Part shown: positions 54,801 through 64,000 of the stretch, piece by piece
Position numbering within the stretch: position 1 is the stretch's first letter
How the letters are laid out: every line of letters starts with the position of its first letter
DNA from: Ariolimax columbianus
Taxonomy: Eukaryota > Mollusca > Gastropoda > Stylommatophora > Arionidae
Direction of reading: 5' to 3'
NCBI GenBank assembly: GCA_036924085.1
Contig: JAVGWX010000002.1
Span: 52,206,105-52,270,104, forward strand
Length of the DNA stretch: 64,000 nt
The notes under the pieces: model-generated
Seen by the model: only the letters and a program-made list of their open reading frames with translations
The model's database searches: none
Told to the model about the DNA's origin: nothing
Made by a program: the position numbers and the translations under genes

Positions 54801-56354
54801 GGGGGTGGTGATGACGATGGTGGTGGCAATGGGGGTGGTGATGGGGGTGGTGATGGCAATGGGGGTGGTGATGACGATGGGGGTGGTGATGACGATGGGG
54901 GTGGTGATGGCAATGGGGGTGGTGATGACGATGGGGGTGGTGATGGCAATGGGGGTGGTGATGACGATGGGGGTGGTGATGACCATGGTGTTGATGATGG
55001 GGGTGGTGATAGTGAGGATGATAATAATGGTGGTAGTGATGATGATGGGGGTGGTGATGATGATGGGGGTGGTGATGACGATGGTGTTGATGATGGGGGT
55101 GGTGATGGCAATGGGGGTGGTGATGACGATGGGGGTGGTGATGACGATGGGGGTGGTGATGACCATGGTGTTGATGATGGGGGTGGTGATAGTGAGGATG
55201 ATAATAATGGTGGTAGTGATGATGATGCTGGTGGTGGTGGGATGCTGATGAAAATAGTGATAATGGTGACACCTGAAACAGAACGCGATATTATCTACCA
55301 AAACTGTACATTGGCTTGCGTCAGGTGAAACATATTGATCTAGATCGTATTTCATTTACACTCCATATCCCTGTAACCATGGTCTGTTGCAGCATCCTCA
55401 CCGCCAACAAAGTGGTGACAAACACTTAGAACCCCATAGTAGTGTTCATGTTCACACGCCTTGCTTTGCACTATAGCGAGGAAGACCTAGGTAGATACTC
55501 ATAAGTACGGCCTGTGGTGTATTTTTTGTAGTTACTCTTCCTGAGGTCTTCACCGTTGATAAATTGTCTCTGGCAGCAGGCTTACTGTGACTCACTTTAT
55601 ATCACCTGGCGTGCTCAAGAAAGTGAACATGGATCCTGCTCGCTGTAGTGCCATGCAAAGCCTTTCTATAGGCTTATTGTTCGATGATCAAAGTGTCGAT
55701 TTTCATCTCGTTGATCAGGTCTGTTTCCATGAAGGCGTAAGGTGGGGGTCTTGGTCAGTATATTTTACCTGGCACTGGCGTAAGGTGGGGATCATATTCA
55801 GTATATTTCACATGACTTTGACGTAGGATATCGTCTTGGTCAGGATATTCCTACCTGACTGACCTGAGCTGCGGATCTTGGTCAGCATTTCTCACATGAA
55901 CCTGAGCTGAGGTCTTAATTATCTGACGTTAGGTGAGTGTCTTGACAATATATATATCACCTGACCCTGACCTTAGTCTTATCTCTCACCTATGGACGTA
56001 AGATGGACCACTACATACCGGAAACCAGCAATAACTCAAGAGTAAAAAAAAAAAACATCTGATTTGTACAACTATCTTCTAAAACGGAACAAACCATAAT
56101 AAATATACTCAATTTTTATTAACATTCAAAATCTGGTTTACTTTCAGACAAGACGTGTCGGAGGTCGATGCGTGCTACTGGGCAGCAGTAACTGGGGTTG
56201 TCAAGCCGGCATCTTCTTGGCCTTCAGCTCAGAATGCTACAATGTGGCTAGCAGCCATCCTGGCTACCAGGCTGCAAGTGACGAGGCACCTCAAGGAGGA
56301 ACTAATCGACCGCGGAACCTTTTCGGGAGACGTCGTAGACCTAACCGACGATAG
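48685..56354 (+). CDS. secreted cysteine-containing precursor, three coding exons (whole gene)
   Basis: Joining 48685-48861, 51651-51785 and 56148-56354 gives an uninterrupted 172-codon frame. Both introns are GT-AG (GTACGT...TATTATTAG; GTGAGT...CTTTCAG) and phase 0. The product has a hydrophobic signal core at 19-34 (LQFAVVYLLMVTIVIG). The mature part has exactly four cysteines at 98, 112, 122 and 134 (spacing C-x13-C-x9-C-x11-C). KR lies at 52-53 and RR at 106-107, and near the end NLFGRRRR (161-168) would be a Gly amidation donor before a tetrabasic cleavage site. This architecture fits a neuropeptide or small secreted ligand precursor entering the secretory pathway. I do not recognise the family. 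A poly(A) signal follows 138 nt after the stop. An in-frame Met at 48553 would add 44 AT-biased residues before the signal, so 48685 is preferred. Confidence 0.82.
48925..49345. repeat. TGTTGTGTAGTAAT-type tandem repeat
   Basis: Short 10-18-bp units of TAATGTTGTGTAGTAATATT type. A longer block with GCATTAATAATTCTGTGTAG occurs twice. Lies within intron 1. Confidence 0.85.
49784..50507. mobile_element. 724-bp palindromic mariner derivative
   Basis: Ends are inverted copies (CGAGGCGTGTTTAAATGAAA left; its diverged complement ending AACACGCCTCA right) flanked by TA, the mariner target. Left arm (to about 50140, + strand) and right arm (about 50160 to 50507, - strand) both start ATGGCGGGTGTGAT and encode the transposase N-terminus. 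The right arm is open (ATG at 50345; RAVIRFLTDEGCRPVDI, RVQAVYGDNSVSKTTAKNW). The left arm is broken by stops. The centre CGGTCTCGGAAGATCTTTCG is shared with 37280-37653. No catalytic domain. It is predicted to fold into a long hairpin in RNA or single-stranded DNA. Confidence 0.88.
50555..50750. repeat. GGGAATGAATCAAGAG-type minisatellite
   Basis: About eleven units of 15-18 bp within intron 1, with small indels. Confidence 0.9.
50752..50935. mobile_element. composite SINE A fragment with inverted halves
   Basis: 50755-50850 is the SINE A 3' part on the + strand (CGACACAACGCATTCCGTTC to GATTGAGAACAAACGC, then a GAAGAC tail). 50853-50932 is the core on the minus strand (GCACTTTTCGGTCCGACACA, CGGACTTCAGCAGGG). 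The two meet at the tail. Confidence 0.8.
50965..51615. repeat. 26-bp minisatellite in intron 1
   Basis: About 24 units of TTAAGGGGACCTAATGTTCT followed by GCTATG, with substitutions and partial units. Confidence 0.94.
51651..51785 (+). CDS. exon 2: middle of the secreted precursor
   Basis: 45 codons between TTATTATTAG| and |GTGAGT. It encodes an acidic stretch (IPPGNEELMNIMQEYD), LLRYTPTTPSPEDV and the first mature cysteine in NCYVEVPV. Both ends are phase 0. No stop in this frame. Confidence 0.8.
52190..52690. repeat. 26-bp minisatellite in intron 2
   Basis: About 19 units of GTGTTTTACTTGGGGACTTC followed by AGTCTA. Variants include CAGGCT and CAGTTT endings. Confidence 0.94.
53003..53095. 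repeat. dispersed repeat pair, copy 2
   Basis: Matches 33790-33900 (TTAACCGATGTGCGAGTCCA ... GCTGCTCTTA) with deletions. Confidence 0.65.
54598..55248. repeat. 18-bp GGTGAT-rich minisatellite in intron 2
   Basis: Units of GGGGGTGGTGATGACGAT and GGCAAT variants. A block with ATAGTGAGGATGATAATAAT occurs twice, a higher-order repeat. The strands are strongly asymmetric (G-rich +, C-rich -). Frames of over 200 codons on both strands are artefacts of the 18-bp period. Confidence 0.95.
55249..56147. other. end of intron 2; weak repeats
   Basis: 55735-55990 shows loosely repeated GGTCTTGGTCAGTATATT-like and ACCTGAC motifs. Otherwise nothing. Confidence 0.5.
56148..56354 (+). CDS. exon 3: cysteine domain and C-terminus
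   Basis: 68 codons plus TAG after the acceptor TTTACTTTCAG. It encodes TRRVGGRCVLLGSSNWGC, QAGIFLAFSSECYNV, a polar Gln/Gly/Asn segment and NLFGRRRRPNRR. It carries three of the four mature cysteines. Confidence 0.83.
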   Translation, partial: TRRVGGRCVLLGSSNWGCQAGIFLAFSSECYNVASSHPGYQAASDEAPQGGTNRPRNLFGRRRRPNRR

Positions 56355-56491
56355 GCTTCCGCTGTCGTACAGTTTCCAAGCATAAAACTATTAATTTGAT
56401 GATGTTGGATCAATCAGTATGCAGAATAACGATATATGAACTGTCTATTTGTTCATAGTTGTTTTGGGGAATGTGTGTCGGAATTCAAATT

Positions 56492-56497
56492 AATAAA
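56492..56497 (+). terminator. polyadenylation signal AATAAA
   Basis: Canonical hexamer in AATTAATAAATTTG, 138 nt after the stop of the secreted-precursor gene. Confidence 0.6.
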
Positions 56498-56499
56498 TT

Positions 56500-57600
56500 T
56501 GTTAAGATAAAGTCAACACAATATAGCCTACACCTGCATGATACAACATATAAGAGTGCCGTGCGCACAAAATTGGCGATACTATTTGGAAACTAATCTT
56601 GGGGGCACAGTATTTAGAAATATATATTATAATACAATATGGCAACATGTGGAATTGCTGGAGGGAAAATGAGAAAGGAGGGAGAGAAGAAGAAGAAGTA
56701 GGACATCTCAACATCCTGATATAGTAGAATAATTGCCAAGGGAATTTATGTATAGTAGTAGAAACCTCTACACCTCACGGTAGAAGAGGAGCGACTAAGT
56801 AAGTAAGTAAGTAGAGACAGGACGTTATATATCCTATGTCAGTCGGCGCGTCACACAATAATAATACACATAAAATTTATTTCAAATACAGTTCAGTAAG
56901 TAAAACCATTATTGTTTTTACAAAGTTAAACGACACAGTAACTTACATTTACATTTTCGGAATAATTAACTGAGTCTGTCTACATCTGTTTATGTGAGGC
57001 TTGGAAGTCTACAAAGACACTTACAAAGAGAGTGCAGGCGTTCACCGGCTGATGCCTACGCAGATTATTTCGGTTGAAACGGTACAATACGGTTGATAAC
57101 GTGGAGCTACGGCATAGAACACGACAGATGGCATGAGATAGAGAGACGGTCGTGGTTTTGGACAAGACATAATTTACGTAAAGGGGTAAATGACATGGTG
57201 AGAAATTAGTTGTTCTGGAACCAGGAAGACAGGAGACACAAGAGGTCGTCCTAACATAAATATATAAACACACTTGGCGAAAAGAACTAAAGACAACTCT
57301 AGTGGAGGAAAAACAAACGGTGGAGAATAGGTCGAACAACAGGCAGACTTGACCTGTGTTAGTTCAAGCCCTATGCTCTGCTGGGGGGGGGGGGGGGGGG
57401 GCTACAAGGCTTTGATTGATTAATTGGCTTATGTTTAGCCATCTCCAATGTATCATTTTCTCAGGGGTTTCCCTGGTCCCTTTCATAGGTTTTCCCTTCT
57501 TTTAAAAGGGTTTTCCCGTCCGATTCTCAATATGTGTGCAGGTCATCTTGGTCTTTTTTGTAACTTTCTCTCGTTTTGCTTTTTTCATAAAATTGTTAGA
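56500..57600. other. no gene seen; 19-nt G-run
   Basis: An uninterrupted G-run occupies 57383-57401. AGTA repeats near 56795-56815. Otherwise nothing recognised. Confidence 0.5.
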
Positions 57601-57604
57601 AGTG

Positions 57605-57975
57605 ATGACCCAACCATCCCCTAGATTGCAGGAGAGAAGCCCAGCCACCACCTAGGCTATGGGAGAGAAGCCCAACCACCACCTAGGTTACGATAGAGAA
57701 GCCCAGCCACCACCTAGGTTACGATAGAGAAGACCAGCCACCCTCTAAGCTGCGAGAGAGAAGCCCAATCACCACCTAGGCTACGGAAGAGAAGCCCAGC
57801 ACCCTCTAGGCTATGGGAGAAAAGCCCAGCCACTGCCTAGGCTGCGGGAGAAAAGCCCAGCCGCTGCCTAGGCTCGAGTAGAGAAGCCCAGCCGCCATCT
57901 AGGCTCGAGTAGAGAAGCCCAGCCACCACCTAAGCTACGAGAGAGAAGCCCAACCATCAATTAGGACACTGGAGA
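57605..57975. repeat. 30-bp minisatellite
   Basis: About twelve units of GAGAGAAGCCCAGCCACCAC followed by CTAGGCTACG, with substitutions. Confidence 0.93.
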
Positions 57976-58114
57976 GAAGAGCAAGATACTACAAAAGAGA
58001 ACATTTTAACACCAACGATGCACCGTCTTTTCAGAAAAAAAGGAAAGTACACAAACATGTCACGTAATGCACTAGAATTGTATGATACCTGTATTTTCAT
58101 CAAATGTATTCTTT

Positions 58115-58463
58115 ATCTTCTTTGTTCTCAATCTCCCGCTACCAAGCCCTGAAAAAGAATTTTGCAAGTAGCAGGATTTTATCTGGAGAACGGAATGCGT
58201 TGTGTCGTAGTTTACAGCTTGATTACGATATTTGCACCTTTCGGTCCGACACATTCGACTTCAGCAGGCATTTTTGAGTATCGGGTTAGCCTTCCCTCTT
58301 CGATCCCTTCTCCTTAACCAATCTGCTCAATTGCAGCTTGTTATCCAGCATCATCGCTTGGACTAGAAGTCTTGGCAGCTTTGGTTCGCTGACCCTGACG
58401 CTAGCTGTCAGCTATGTCTCGGCTGACCGCTGCAACTCATGCACTGCTCAACATCTTGATCCC
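58115..58463 (-). mobile_element. SINE family A, near full-length
   Basis: Covers the whole consensus from ATCTTGATCCC (5' end on the minus strand) to GTTCTCAATCTCCCGCTACC and a TTC-type tail. No perfect TSD found. Several small deletions make it older than the other full-length copies. Confidence 0.88.
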
Positions 58464-58859
58464 AATTTCAAGGTGCACAGCCACTGTTTTAAACAATTGT
58501 TTGTTATGTCGATAACTAATTTCAGCTAATCAGAAATCATCATATATATTTCCTAATTTGAATATTCAAATATTAAGATGACGTCATCTGGGACATGTGA
58601 AACGCAGCAAATACAAGGCTATCGTCAGTGAAGATAAACAGAGACAGACGTTTCTTGCTTCTTCTCTGTATTGGAGTGAGCGCGCTAGTCTCACGTGGAT
58701 GAATGTTGTTCAAATCTCAGCCACGGTTATTTTTATTTTCTGTTGTAAGGTCGGCGTGTGTTTTTCAAGCTCTTATAGCATATATTTCAATAATTCAACT
58801 AAGTGCGAAGCACAAGACTCAAATCTACACGAAGTTTCTTAGTCAACACAGTCCTTGCA

Positions 58860-59200
58860 GACTAGTCTAAGAAAACGCCGCATCTAAAAATGGAATGAGC
58901 TGACACAAGTAGCTTGGATCTAGCTGCGACAGGAACCTGCGCATGGACACCACTTAGATAATGCAATATGGAAGTCATTAAATAGACTCTAAACTGGTGT
59001 ATCACGATGCAGGTATAACTTCAAGAGATGGGGATACAGAGATGATGAGACATGTGACTGTGAAGCAACACAAGACCCAGACCACCTGATGATGTGTCCC
59101 AACCTTCTGGAAACATGCAATATGGATGACATGGTGAGGGGGAATAAAAAGACAATCTGCGTGGCTGAATACCGCAAACACTGACGTGTTGCCCAGGATA
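58860..59200 (+). pseudogene. LINE C-terminal fragment with Cys/His cluster
   Basis: The + strand reads LRQEPAHGHHLDNAIWKSLN, RL (stop) TGVSRCRYNFKRWGYRDDE, TCDCEATQDPDHLMMCPNLL and VRGNKKTICVAEYRKH. The C-x-C-x8-H-x3-C cluster and the RL-TG...WG pattern are usual at the C-terminus of several LINE clades. Internal stops. It is not the I-like family of this window. Confidence 0.72.
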
Positions 59201-59745
59201 GGGGAAGTAAGTAACGTCTTCAACAAAACTGCATTGTTATCGATGGTTGGTTCTCGCGCGTAATAAAACTTTTGTTTTGTGTGAGTTAACAAAACTCTTC
59301 CCTTCAATTAAAACAAAAAGTCGTGTTTTTCTTTCTTATATTTTCTTCGTCGTCAATCTGTACCATGATCCGTGATCCACTGCCGACAAAGCAATAAGTA
59401 ACCATCACGCCTGATGATGTTTTTAAGAGCAGACTCAAATCCTTCCAGATACCTTCTCTGCAGTCAATCTTCGTTCATGATCTTCGTTTCAGCTTGGATA
59501 GTTCTTCACCAAGCTGTCTTAGGTCAGTGTCTCAATAGTCTTTCCCCTGACGTATACGGCGTAGTGGTTCTGGTGATGATAGCAGGTTCTCTTGTTAGGA
59601 CATGGCCTATCAGTTCTCAGCGACGACCGGCTATCTTGGTGGGTCTGGTTGTTTTGGACAATCAGTTCTTGACTGGTTATGGCACATCTGTTACAAATTA
59701 AAATGGTCCTCAGAATATCCCGTTGTACAATTTGTTTCTCAATAG
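59201..59745. other. no gene seen
   Basis: No recognised gene or repeat. Confidence 0.45.
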
Positions 59746-59749
59746 TAAT

Positions 59750-60030
59750 ACATAGTGCACGAGACAATACAAAACTGTCATTGTGCACGAGACAATACAC
59801 AATTGCCATTGTGCACGAGACAGTACAAAACTGTCATTGTGCACGAGACAGTACAAAACTGTCATTGTGCACGAGACAATACACAATTGCCATTGTGCAC
59901 GAGACAGTACAAAACTGTCATTGTGCACGAGACAGTACAAAACTGTCATTGTGCACGAGACAATACACAACTGTCATTATGCACGAGACAATATAAAACT
60001 GTCATTGTACACAAGACAATACAATACTAA
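59750..60030. repeat. 28-bp minisatellite
   Basis: Ten units of CATTGTGCACGAGACAATAC followed by AAAACTGT or ACAATTGC. The unit order shows a three-unit higher-order period (about 84 bp). Confidence 0.95.
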
Positions 60031-60670
60031 CAATCGTCACAAAAAGTTCTCCACTTCTGCCACACTGACTGTCTAAATCCTTCCCATAAGAACCTATACG
60101 GGTACTTCTCTCTTTCGTTTGCTCCAGCTTATCTTCTTTTTTCTGAATCACAAAATGTTCAGGAAGGAAATCCGCCGATTTTGTTGTTGTTCTTTAAACT
60201 GACAATAAACGGTGACATCAATATCTTATCACCAAAATAAAGTGCCGGGTGAACCTGCACAGCCAGGTCAACAGGGACTCAAGCTTGATTCCACACACGT
60301 TACTTCTAAAAACGTTTTGATTGCTTATCGGACATCAACCATAAGCTACTATTAGATGCAGGTAATATTTCAAAATGTCAAAGACAAATAAACTGTTTTA
60401 TTAGTTAGACACAGAATATGTTAGTTCATTGCTATCCATCAATGATCATTTTTAGACATGATTTTGTTTTCATCAATTGCACTTCGGTATGAATATCGGT
60501 GTGAATATCGATATGAATATCAGTATCTGACCCATGAATATCAAGTCCCTGTTTTGTAAACATATAATAATTATCTAATTGCATCTATTTCATTGTATCT
60601 CTTTCATTTATTTATATCGTTTATTTATTTCATTTTGTATATTTCATGTTACTTGTTTCATTTTTCATAC
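60031..60670. other. no gene seen
   Basis: AT-rich, with a small GAATATC repeat at 60490-60545. Confidence 0.45.
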
Positions 60671-60679
60671 CCCATGTTG

Positions 60680-60932
60680 AGCGGACGGCGTGGCCTAGTG
60701 GTTAAGTGGCACGACTCACAACCCGAAGGTGCTGGGTTCGATCCCCATTACGGCACCGGCCGTTACCCCAGGGAAGCAAACCCTTAGAAAATGCAGGAGT
60801 AAGCAGACCCTTACATAAAATTCATGCTGAAGTCGGATGCACTGGGCCGACAGGCGCAAAATAAAAACACAGGGCAACGCATACCGCCTTAGGGATTAGA
60901 CAAATAAGGCGAATGCAACAACAACAAAAAAA
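60680..60932 (+). mobile_element. SINE family B, full-length copy with 9-bp TSD
   Basis: tRNA-like head with intact A box (TGGCCTAGTGG) and B box (GGGTTCGATCC). Then AAGCAAACCCTTAGAAAATG, the core GCTGAAGTCGGATGCACTGG, CCGACAGGCGCAAA, and a CAA/A-rich tail. TSD CCCATGTTG lies at 60671-60679 and 60933-60941. It is the best reference copy of the family here. Confidence 0.93.
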
Positions 60933-60953
60933 CCCATGTTGTCTAGTTTATTC

Positions 60954-61319
60954 TTTTTCTTCTTCGTCTTCTTCGTTCGTTCTCAATCTCCCACTACCAA
61001 ACCCTGAAAGAGCTTAAGTAGCAGAATGTAGTCCATAGAACGGAATGCGTTGTGTCGTAGTTTACAGCTTGGCTGCGATATTTGCACCTTTCGGTCCAAC
61101 ACATCCGACTTCAGCAAGCATTTTTTGAGTACCGGGTTAGCATTCCCTCTTCTATGCCTTCTCCTTAGCCAGTCTGCCCTGCTGCAGCCTGTTATCCAGG
61201 ATCACCACGTGGATGTGTAGAAGGGTCTTGGCAGCTCTGGTTCGCTGGCCCTGACGCTAGCAGTCAGCTATGGGTCGCTGACCACTGCAGCTCATTTGCT
61301 GATCAGCATCTTGATCCCC
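60954..61319 (-). mobile_element. SINE family A, full-length copy with 13-bp TSD
   Basis: TSD GTCTAGTTTATTC at 60941-60953 and 61320-61332 encloses the element exactly. The tail is GAA/GAAGAC type. It is inserted immediately beside the SINE B copy: the last base of the B duplication is the first base of the A duplication. Confidence 0.94.
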
Positions 61320-61564
61320 GTCTAGTTTATTCAAGAATGTCTTTATTTGGCTATTTCTGTTTGGGGTTAAATATGCTAAATGTTTTCCCTTATCAAAATC
61401 TAGATTGCATTGTTTCAATTGATTATTCTTGATTTCGATGCGGTTATTTTAGTAATCCATACTGTAAACAAAACTATTCACGACAGTTAATACTCGTTTG
61501 CAATTTATGTATTATTTTATCTCCAGTATGCAGGAAACTATTACGGTACAATTTATTTTAAATC

Positions 61565-61594
61565 ACACATATATACACACACATACAAATACTG

Positions 61595-61652
<58 letters not shown>

Positions 61653-62205
61653 TACATACCGAACATATATATACACTTACATATATACGAAACGAACATA
61701 TATACATACACACATACACACCGAACATATATATACACATACATATATACGTAACGAACATATATACATACACACATACATACCGAACATATATATACAC
61801 ATACATATATACGTAACGAACATATATACATACACACATACATACCGAACATATATATACACATACATATATACGTAACGAACATATATACATACATACC
61901 GAACATATATATACACATACATATATACGTAACGAACATATATACATACAGACATACATACCGAACATATATACACACATACATATATACGTACCAAACA
62001 TATATACATACATATATATACGTACCAAACATAAACACGCATACATATATATACGTACCAAACATATAAACACACATACATATATGTACGTACCAAACAT
62101 ATAAACACACATACATATATACGTACCGAACATATATACACGCATACATATATATACGTACCAAACATATAAACACACATACATATATATACGTACCAAA
62201 CATAT

Positions 62206-62255
<50 letters not shown>

Positions 62256-62460
62256 GTACCAAACATATACACACACATACACATATATAGGTACCAAACA
62301 TATACACACACATACATATATATACGTACCAAACATATAAACACGCATACATATATATACGTACCAAACATATAAACACACATACATATATATACGTACC
62401 AAACATATAAACACACATACATATATATACGTACCAAACATATAAACACGCATACATAAA
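61565..62460. repeat. AT/AC-rich minisatellite of about 34-44 bp units
   Basis: Units of ACATATATACGTACCAAACA plus ATAAACACAC type, with pure TA runs at 61600-61637 and 62216-62252. Long frames on both strands are artefacts. Confidence 0.94.
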
Positions 62461-62469
62461 CACACAAAA

Positions 62470-63198
62470 CTTAGCAGGTTTAATTCGAGACAAGCACCAA
62501 CGTAATGTCCTAATTACATTTGTTAAGACCTTCACAATGTGCAAAGCGCCATCAATTCTTGCTAAAACTCATTCACGTTAGAGATTTACATAACAACTAA
62601 TAAGCGATTTGGAAGTTGGTAAAGTACTGATTAAGGCGGTGCTCAATTGCAGCTTTTCAAATGTTTAAAAACATTTTTTTTAAACACACACACACACACA
62701 CGCACACATAAGAGGAGGGAGGGGGGGGGGGGTAAATGTTATAAATAGACGGTTCGAGCAGTCTTTTCACAACATGTAGAACTGTTTGGAAAATGACAAA
62801 GAGGGAAAACAGGAAGTTAGACATAATGGATAGAAAGAGAGTCAATAAGGTAATTGGTAAATATAACTTGGGGGGGGGGGGGCGCTAGGTGTTGGAGGAA
62901 AGTCGAAAATGTAATTAGTATACAGCACTAGGCATGGTAGGTGATAAACGCCAGAGCTTGAAGGAGAGAAACAGCATTAGGAAAGGAAAGATGGTATGAC
63001 AAATAATGATCGTATCGATCACATAGATGGCATATTGTTTAATACACCACGCTCAATGTACCTCATTAAAATGTCATTATCTGACAAATAATTCATAATT
63101 ATTGTTGCTTATATACCTCCTATTTTTATTATTTATATATAAATATATTTATATATACATATATGTATATATATATATATATATATATAAATATATAA

Positions 63199-63267
<69 letters not shown>

Positions 63268-63755
63268 TATATATATATATGTATATATCAGATTACCTCA
63301 ACTCGAAAGCGATCGACTATAAATATATATACTGTATACATATTATATTACTTTTGTGTGTGTGACCTCCGTGAATGTTAAACCTTGTTTGTGCATTTAT
63401 TATTATTTCTTGGTTTTATAGTAAGTTGTTCTGGTGATAATTCATTCACAGGCTCAAAGATTTTGTCATTTATTTCTGATTTATTCTGCCTTTTAATAAA
63501 CCTACCTCAGAATAAAAACGTATAGCGCATTAAAAAGTGTTTGTGTATGTGCGTGTCGTGACTGAGATTAATTCTAACGTGCTGTGGAGAGTTCTTGCTT
63601 AAATTATTTCCGCGGAATAACTTTTCCCCCATTCCCTACCAATTTGTAAATGTTTATCCTGCCCATGTATTTCATGCTTGTAAAGCTCTGTAAGGTATCA
63701 TTACAGTAATAAACGTTTTTACTCGTCTTCATTTCTTCTTTACTTCAATGCTAAC
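62470..63755. other. no gene seen; simple repeats
   Basis: (CA)n at 62684-62710, G-runs at about 62718-62731 and 62871-62882, and a long (TA)n/(ATAA)n tract at 63125-63290. Otherwise nothing. Confidence 0.55.
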
Positions 63756-63757
63756 AT

Positions 63758-64000
63758 ATTTGTCAACATTGTATTATAGAGTCCGCTGGTCAAGAACATG
63801 ATACCAACATTGTATTATAGAGTCCGCTGGTCAAGAACATGATACCAACATTGTATTATAGAGTCCGCTGGTCAAGAACATGATACCAACATTGTATTAT
63901 AGAGTCTGCTGGTCAAAAACATGATACCAACATTGTATTATAGAATCCGCTGGTCAAGAACATGATACCAACATTGTATTATTGAGTCCGCTGGTCAAGA
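63758..64000. repeat. 41-bp tandem repeat running off the window
   Basis: Nearly identical units (CATGATACCAACATTGTATT, then ATAGAGTCCGCTGGTCAAGAA), about six copies. The array continues past the right edge. Confidence 0.95.

Larger units (their letters stand above)
51786..56147 (+). other. intron 2
   Basis: 4.36 kb, GTGAGT to TTTACTTTCAG. It contains a 26-bp and an 18-bp minisatellite and the dispersed repeat at 53003. 53100-54590 shows nothing recognisable beyond AT-rich sequence and T-runs. Confidence 0.78.

Noticed and set aside
54381..55355. Open frames of 230-324 codons on both strands over the GGTGAT array
   Set aside because: They exist in several frames at once because the 18-bp period carries no stop. 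There is no codon structure beyond the repeat.
60680..60760. Functional tRNA gene (A and B boxes present)
   Set aside because: It is the head of a TSD-flanked SINE with a 180-bp body and tail. Two other copies share the same body.
61553..62544. Open frames of 260-328 codons rich in Tyr/Cys/Val
   Set aside because: Products of the AT/AC minisatellite in three frames. No gene.

Overview
The window reads as nuclear DNA of an invertebrate animal, most likely a gastropod mollusc. The evidence is: dispersed non-LTR retrotransposons of several clades (I-like with RNase H, RTE-like, CR1-like); retroposed SINEs with clean target-site duplications (TSDs); a mariner derivative; a decayed metazoan 18S/28S rDNA block; a gene with GT-AG introns; and a very high density of mini- and microsatellites. 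Nothing prokaryotic was seen. The gastropod assignment is inference from the repeat repertoire and the rRNA; I ran no search.

Layout. 1-9.7 kb: a SINE, an 18-bp minisatellite and a long dead I-like LINE copy (3.96-9.16 kb, + strand) cut by a SINE and a CR1-like fragment, and carrying two minisatellites grown from its own coding sequence. 9.95-15.3 kb: one drifting array of about 31-33-bp units hosting a nearly intact I-like LINE (1133-codon ORF, - strand, 14-bp TSD) and a full-length SINE. 15.3-29 kb: a 185-bp tandem repeat, a 26-bp minisatellite, several dead LINE fragments and a second TSD-flanked SINE. 29.35-31.95 kb: an rDNA pseudogene block in which the 5' two-thirds of 18S is followed by three pieces of the 28S 3' end. 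32.7-41 kb: LINE and SINE fragments, a 730-bp pentanucleotide array, a palindromic mariner derivative and an RNase H relic.

41.1-46.6 kb is a second I-like LINE (- strand, endonuclease N-terminus preserved). It contains a tRNA-derived SINE and an RTE insertion whose 5' half is inverted and which is flanked by a perfect 10-bp TSD, the signature of twin priming. By chance this joins RTE and I-like coding sequence into one 283-codon frame.

48.69-56.35 kb holds the only host gene I can support: three phase-0 coding exons (48685-48861, 51651-51785, 56148-56354) encoding a 172-residue secreted precursor with a signal peptide, four cysteines in the mature part, dibasic sites and a Gly-Arg4 motif near the C-terminus. 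Its introns carry a 724-bp palindromic mariner element and several minisatellites. The rest of the window (56.5-64 kb) is minisatellites, AT/GT simple repeats, two SINEs inserted end to end and a LINE C-terminal scrap.

Apart from that gene, nearly everything coding-like is transposon-derived. The biology visible here is mostly nested transposition, satellite birth and SINE modularity.
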